Assembly (NCBI GenBank): GCA_933228675.1
Contig: OW121743.1
Span: 96,287,998 to 96,351,997 of the forward strand
Length of the DNA stretch: 64,000 nucleotides
Direction: 5' to 3'
DNA from: Stomorhina lunata
Taxonomy: Eukaryota; Arthropoda; Insecta; Diptera; Rhiniidae
Positions 59,153 through 64,000 of the stretch are shown in pieces; the stretch's first letter is position 1; each line of letters opens with the position of its first letter. The position numbers and the translations under genes are program-made. Below the pieces are notes generated by a model. That model was not told the DNA's origin. It made no database searches and saw only the letters and a program-made list of their open reading frames with translations.

Positions 59153-60125
59153 GTAACAATACAAAGGCTTATTTTCAAAGACCTACAAAAATAAAACTCG
59201 CACAAATTCACAGATAAATACTAACAGATACCCTAAATTATATTTCTTTGCTTGTAGTAGTATACACTAAAAGGAATATTGAATATGTATTGGAAAGAAT
59301 GTGAATTATAACATTTCTGTATACAAAGAAACGTGTGTTTTTGTTGAAAAAGAAAACCAAAATACAAAAAAAAAAAATACATTGTATTTATATTTTTATA
59401 ACAATAGATTAACATCATTATTGAAAACGTTTTTCTGCCACATTAACGCTTTTGTTAAAACTCTAATGATCTCTGAACAGAAACAGCAACTTCTTGTTTT
59501 GTGGTTGTGGTGGTGGAAAAAGAGTATTATTATTATTATAACGCCAAAGTTTTTTTGCCACTATAATCGATAATAAATTCTGAGTTACAAGTTTAAAGTT
59601 CATACAGACTCTGTAAATTACATTAATGAAGCGGGAGTTTTATTTTATATACACATTTTCATTTATTTAAGTTTTTTTTAAAGATCTTCATAGAAGTTTT
59701 TGAAATTAATAAAGTTTTTAACTATATAATATCATAATGGAAGCAGTAGCAACAACAGCAGAAGCACTTTGTCTGCTAAGTCTGAAAAGTAGACAATGCC
59801 TTAAATTTATAAAGGTTTCCTAGCAGATTTTCCATTGAAATTTTTGTAGTAATTTGCAAAAAAATTATGTTCTCCGGAGAGGCAAAAGGTTTTGTTTTTT
59901 GGTAAAGTTATGTAAAAGTTATTTCTTTTTTAATAAATAATAAACAATTTTAGTTTTAAGCAAATAAGTTTTACATGAAAAACTATGTTCTTTGTAATAA
60001 ATTTAATTAAAAAGAATATTTTTTTAAGGAATAAGTTTTTATATTGATATTTTTGAAGATTTTTTGACAATATTAAAGTATTTGGCAAAGTAATTTCGTA
60101 ATTTAGTAATTTTTATTTATAATTA
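59153..60125. other. Non-coding block without a recognisable gene
   Basis: Unique A+T-rich sequence. Overlapping frames on both strands at 59233-59573 have no recognised similarity. A patch of AGTAGCAACAACAGCAGAAG lies near 59745. Confidence 0.45.
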
Positions 60126-61655
60126 ATTATTTTTTATACAAAAATTTTAATATCAAAAATTTTCTAAAGAAAAATATTAATATCAAAAGTTTTGAAAAGA
60201 AAAATTTTAAGTTTTAATGTGAAAACTTTTCTGTTAAAAAATTTTATTATAACATCGAAAATTTTTTATAAAAAAAATTTACTATAATATGTATTAAAAA
60301 TTTTGTATAGTAAAAGTTTAATAAAGTTTTCGTTCGAAAAATTAATTATAGAAAAATTTTAGTATTAAAAATGTTTTATAGAAAAATTTAGGTATCGAAC
60401 ATTTTCTTTAGAAAAATTATAATATAAAAAAATTAGAACAATTTTAGTACCAACAATTTTCTAAAGAAAAATTTATATAATGAAAATATTGAATAGAAAA
60501 TTATAATTTAATTTTTTATAAAAAATTCTAAAACCAAAACTTTTTTATAGAAAAATTTTAATACCGAAAATTTTCAATAGAAAAATTTGAATATAGAAAT
60601 ATTTTTATATCGAAAATTTTCTATAGAACAATTTTTATATCAAAAATTACCTAAAGAAAAATTTGAATATCGAAAATTTTCCATAGAAAAAATTTAATAT
60701 CAAAAGTTTTTTTATAGAAAAATTATAATAAAAAAAATATAGAAAAATTTGAATACCAAAAATAAGAAAAATTTTAGTATCGAAAATTTTCTATAGAAAA
60801 ACTTTAATATCGAATATTTTATATAAAAAAATTATAACATAAAAAATTTCTATAGAAAAATTTTAATACCAAAAATTTTCTAATGAAAAATTTTTTATCG
60901 AAAAATTTCTAAAGAAAAATTTTAATATCGAAAACTTTCAATAGAAAAATTTTAATATAGAAAATTTTCTATAGAAACATTTTTATATCGAAAATTTCTA
61001 ATAGAGAAATTTTAATATCGAAAGGTCCCTGATGATGATGTCCAAAGGATATCGAAAAATTGGACGAGAATAATAAGTAAAACTATAAAACAAAGACCTC
61101 GAGCTCGTTTTTATTAATTCTTAGAAAATTTTTATATCGAAAATTTTCCAAATAAAAATTTTAATACCGAAAATTTTCTATAGAAAAATGTTTATATCAA
61201 AAATTTTAATATAAAGTTTATAATGAAAACTTTTAATATCGGAAATTTTCTAAAGAAAAATTATAATTTAAAAAAAATTTTATAGGAAAATTTTAATACC
61301 AAAATTTTCTAAAGAAAAATTTTTATATCGAAAATTTTGAATAAAAAAAATTTATTTTTTTCCATTAAGAAATTTTAATCGAAAATTTTCTATAGAAAAA
61401 TTTTTATATCAAAAATTTTTTATAGAAAAATATTACTATCGCAAATTTATAATAGAAAAATTTTAATATCGAAAATTTTCTATAGAAAAATTATATTCTA
61501 AAAAAATTTTATAGAAAAATTTTAACACCAAAAATTTTCTAAAGAAATATTTTTATCGAAAATTTTGAATAGAAAAGTTTTAATATTATCCGTTAGAAAA
61601 TTTTTAATACCGAAAAATTTCTTTACAAAAACTTTAACATCGAATATTTTATATA
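60126..61655. repeat. Minisatellite array 19, left part (AATATCGAAAA linker)
   Basis: Units of 30 bp reading AATATCGAAAATTTTCTATA then GAAAAATTTT, the reverse complement of array 17. TATCGA or CGATA is present in most units. A Penelope-like scrap is embedded at about 61018-61122. The array was split by the Tc1/mariner element at 61656 and continues after it. Confidence 0.9.
61018..61122 (+). mobile_element. Fragment resembling a Penelope-like element tail, with hammerhead-ribozyme-like fold
   Basis: Sequence: GGTCCCTGATGATGATGTCC, AAAGGATATCGAAAAATTGG, ACGAGAATAATAAG, ending GACCTCGAGCTCGTTTTTAT. The hammerhead core CTGATGA (61029-61035) and GAAA (61054-61057) are present. A 7 bp stem II (GATGTCC / GGATATC, loop AAA) and a 4 bp stem I (GTCC / GGAC) can form. 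One extra T follows CTGATGA and stem III is reduced to about one pair. Minimal hammerheads with tiny stem III are known from Penelope-like retroelements. Activity is doubtful because of the extra base. Confidence 0.45.
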
Positions 61656-61675
61656 AAGAGTGCTCTAAATAAAAT
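61656..61675 (+). repeat. Left terminal inverted repeat of the Tc1/mariner element
   Basis: AAGAGTGCTCTAAATAAAAT, matching the right end with one substitution (GCTCT versus GTTCT) and one A fewer in the A run. Confidence 0.85.
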
Positions 61676-61786
61676 TTGTAGTTGGATTTTCTTAAATAAA
61701 AATCAAACCTTTTAATATAAAAACTCTACAAAATACGCAAATATAATGACATATTATACAAAATCATTTAGCATTAAAACGTTTAC

Positions 61787-62796
61787 TTAGTACTCGGGTT
61801 TTGCAAAATTATCGACTTTTTTCGGAAACCCTTCCATTAAAGATTTTACAGTTACTTCTGATACCTTTTTGGAGCACGTGTTCCACCTGCGCTTAAAATC
61901 GGACATGTTCTTGGAAATCTTTCCTGTGTTCTTCAATTCCTTTTTTACCAGAGCCCAATACCTTTCCAAAGGCCGAAGTTCTGGACAGTTAGGCGGATTT
62001 GCCTCTCGTGGTACAAAAATGACATTATTCTTTGAGAACCACTCAAGTGCCTTTTTTCCATAATGGCATGATGCCAAATCGGGCCAAAAAAATGTAGTCA
62101 CTCTGTGCTCTCTTAAAGAGGGTAACAACCGTTTTTGTAGGCACTCCTTTATATAAATTTCTGTGTTTATTGTGCCAGATGCCACAAATACTTTACTTCT
62201 TTTGCCACAACTGCAAATAGCTTGCCACACGAGAAACTTCTTAGGGAATTTTGTTTGTTTTTTTGTGCGAAACTCTTGCCGAACATTGCCCCGCTTATCA
62301 GCAACATAAAAATCTTGACCAGGAAGTTGAGAAAAGTCTGCCAGTACGTATGTTTCATCATCCATCACACAACAGGTGTATTTTTTTATAAAATCAGACT
62401 TCAATTTTTTCGCTCGTTTTTTGCTTCTAAGTTCCTTATAGCATTGCGATCTGGAACCTTTTGGACTTTGTATGTCTTCAGTCCAGCATAAGCTTTGACT
62501 CTATGTGCAAAATTCGTAGAACATTTCACCGTACGAGCTGCTTTTCTTAAAGAAGTGTTAGGCGCTCTTCGAAAGAGTCGCTCGACTTCTTTTGCCTTAC
62601 CAATATCTGTAGGACCTTTTTTCCTCCCTGATCCAGGTTTTCTTTCAATGCTCAGGTTTTCCTTATACCGTCTGATGGCATTAGAAACCGTTCGAGGGTC
62701 AACTTTCAAATTTTTAGCTATTTTTTTAAAAGTCCATAACGGATTTTTTTGAAAAGTTTTAATAATATTTTCACAAACTTTTTTTTCGCAGTCCAT
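61787..62796 (-). pseudogene. Tc1/mariner DD37E transposase with one frameshift
   Basis: A cut-and-paste transposase of about 335 residues, in two frames. The first part (62796-62401, ATG at 62796) holds the paired helix-turn-helix DNA-binding region: WTFKKIAKNLKVDPRTVSNA near residues 21-40, a basic GSGRKKG linker, then SLRKAARTV. The second part (from about 62404 to TAA at 61787) holds the DDE catalytic domain: MDDETY, FWPDLASCHYG and RPLERYW. Exactly 37 residues separate the second D from the E, which defines DD37E. The frames join at an A6 run (T6 on the + strand, 62417-62422); one missing A would explain the break, and the basic KKRAKK-like stretch reads through in the second frame. The apparent start at 62404 is a TTG and not a real start. 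No other damage is obvious, so the copy is young or the break is a homopolymer sequencing error. Confidence 0.92.
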
Positions 62797-62931
62797 TTTG
62801 ATTGAAATAACTATTGAAAATTAATAATTTCTAAAATAATAGTATCTGACATATCTATAGAAACTAAATTGATCAAAAAATAAATTATTTCTTGCACTAT
62901 GGATAAATTTTGTCTAAAATAGTAAATGCAT

Positions 62932-62951
62932 ATTTATTTTAGAACACTCTT
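62932..62951 (-). repeat. Right terminal inverted repeat of the Tc1/mariner element
   Basis: Reverse complement reads AAGAGTGTTCTAAAATAAAT. It is followed by the TA target dinucleotide at 62952. Confidence 0.85.
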
Positions 62952-62953
62952 TA

Positions 62954-63898
62954 GAAAAATTATAATTTAAAAAAAATCTATAGAAAATTTTTTTATTGAT
63001 AATATCGAAAAATTTCTATAAAAAAATTTTAATATCGAAAATTTTCAATACAAACATTTTAATATAGAAAATTTTCTACAGAAAAATTTTAATTTTGAAA
63101 ATTTTCAATAGAGAAATTTGAATATAGAAAATGTTATACAGAAACATTTTTATAACGAAAGTTTTCTATAGAAAACATGTTATATCAAAATTTTCTATAG
63201 AAAAATTTTGATATCGAAAATTTTCTAAAGAAAAATTTTTATATCGAAAATTTTCTAAAGAAACATTTGTGTATCGAAAATTTTTAATAGAAACATTTAA
63301 ATGGTTTTCAATAAAAAAACATTTTCTATGGAAAAATTTTAATATCTATAATTTTATAAAGATAAATTTTATTTAACAAAATTTCCATTGAAAAATTTAA
63401 TTATCGGAAATTTTCAATAGAAAAATTTTTATATCGAAAATTTTCAATAGAAAAATTTTTATATCGAAAATTAGCTATAGAAAAATTTTTATATCGAAAA
63501 TTTTCTATAGAAAAATTTTTATATCGAAAATTTTCGATAAAAAAATTTTTATATCGAAAATTTTCTACAGAAAAATTTTTATATCGAAAATTTTCAATAG
63601 AAAATTTTTTTTTAGTAAAATTTTTATATCGAAAATTTTCTAAAGAAAATTTTTATATCGAAAATTATATTAATTTTTAACATTTTCTATAGAAAAATTT
63701 TATATCGGAAATTTTTAGTAGAAAAACTTTTATATCGAACTTTCTATAAAAAAATGTAGATATCGAAAATTTTCTAAAGAAACATTTTTTTTATCGAAAA
63801 TTTTAAATAAAAAAAATTTAGTTTTTTTCCATTTTTTTTCCAACAATAATTTTCAATAGAAAATTTTAATATCGATAATTTTTTAAAGAAAAATTTTA
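62954..63898. repeat. Minisatellite array 19, right part (AATATCGAAAA linker)
   Basis: Continuation of the array on the far side of the transposon. It is most regular at 63420-63600, where units read TTTTTATATCGAAAATTTTC then TATAGAAAAA with 30 bp spacing. The linker here is TATATCG, slightly different from the AATATCG of the left part. Confidence 0.9.
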
Positions 63899-63899
63899 A

Positions 63900-63997
63900 G
63901 TTAAGAGGTTGTGGGTAATTTAAAAAATCATAAATTTTGAAAAATAAAAATTTATGATATGAACCTGAGCCCGAATTCGAACTCACAACCTCTTAAC
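63900..63997. mobile_element. Small hairpin element at the right edge (98 bp)
   Basis: GTTAAGAGGTTGTGGGT at 63900 pairs with ACTCACAACCTCTTAAC at 63981-63997 (one mismatch). Inside, ATCATAAATTTT pairs perfectly with AAAATTTATGAT. The asymmetric piece GAACCTGAGCCCGAATTCGA lies between. On the minus strand, GAGTTCGAATTC resembles a tRNA B box, so a tRNA-derived SINE origin is possible but weakly supported. Confidence 0.55.
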
Positions 63998-64000
63998 ATA

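Larger units (their letters stand above)
61656..62951 (-). mobile_element. Tc1/mariner-superfamily transposon, DD37E type (1296 bp)
   Basis: The element is flanked by TA on both sides (61654-61655 and 62952-62953). It begins AAGAGTGCTCTAAATAAA and, read from the other end, AAGAGTGTTCTAAAATAAAT: imperfect inverted repeats of about 18-20 bp. Length and TA target are typical of the superfamily. It is inserted in minisatellite array 19, whose units resume directly after the right TA. The single transposase gene is on the minus strand. Confidence 0.93.

Noticed and set aside
61787..62404. Second transposase frame as an independent 205-residue gene
   Set aside because: Its apparent start is TTG and it lacks the DNA-binding region; it is the continuation of the upstream frame after a one-base shift.
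63955..63999. tRNA gene at the right edge
   Set aside because: Only a B-box-like GAGTTCGAATTC on the minus strand; no acceptor stem, A box or cloverleaf could be drawn.

Overview
This 64 kb window is extremely A+T-rich eukaryotic DNA with no intact host gene visible. The transposon families suggest an insect, most likely a dipteran and plausibly a calyptrate fly such as a blowfly, flesh fly or house-fly relative. They include a Tc1/mariner-type DD37E element, a BEL/Pao fragment, a hAT-like non-autonomous element, and a TATACCC...CCGTCTGTCTGTCTGTTGAAATCACG repeat of the kind dispersed in fly genomes. The species call is an inference.

Roughly half of the window is a series of minisatellite arrays, mostly with a unit near 30 bp (28 to 31 bp). 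Most share a palindromic core, TTTTTCTATAGAAAAA or a close variant, joined to a linker that differs between arrays: TATATAG (2.0-4.9 kb), TATACCG (6.5-7.7 kb), GTGACGTCGAAAG (11.2-12.65 and 14.6-16.1 kb), CAAATGAAG (18.7-21.3 kb), AACCGAA or AACGGAA (21.6-25.2 kb), TTTTATCAAAA (31.1-32.8, 45.6-49.1 and 55.4-58.7 kb) and TTTCGATATTAAAA (52.3-54.0 kb; inverted at 60.1-63.9 kb). Two arrays (35.0-37.7 and 39.6-42.3 kb) are a different 18-19 bp repeat lacking the core. Between arrays lie 1-2 kb blocks of ordinary low-complexity non-coding DNA.

Mobile elements sit in or beside the arrays: a 774 bp hAT-like element (42356-43129), a 495 bp element with perfect 36 bp terminal inverted repeats (43412-43906), smaller hairpin elements near 50.2, 51.7 and 63.9 kb, a deleted BEL/Pao copy (56952-57458), a Penelope-like scrap with a hammerhead-like fold (near 61.05 kb), and a structurally complete 1296 bp Tc1/mariner DD37E transposon (61656-62951) whose transposase has one frameshift. 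A recurrent fold-back family (called FBL here) and a ~40 bp dispersed repeat (called SDR here) occur several times, often close together.

The strongest sign of host function is two recursive splice site motifs on the + strand, TTTCTTTACAG|GTAAG at 9800/9801 and TATCTTTACAG|GTGAGT at 50832/50833. Each has a candidate branch point about 26-27 nt upstream and a strong 5' splice site about 37-42 nt downstream. They suggest that most of the window is one giant + strand intron removed in steps, with the satellites and transposons as its filling. Other large-scale structure: a 3.6 kb inverted repeat (55560-59152) with ~418 bp arms, flanked by mirror-oriented arrays, and a recent 1.06 kb tandem duplication (18206-20320).
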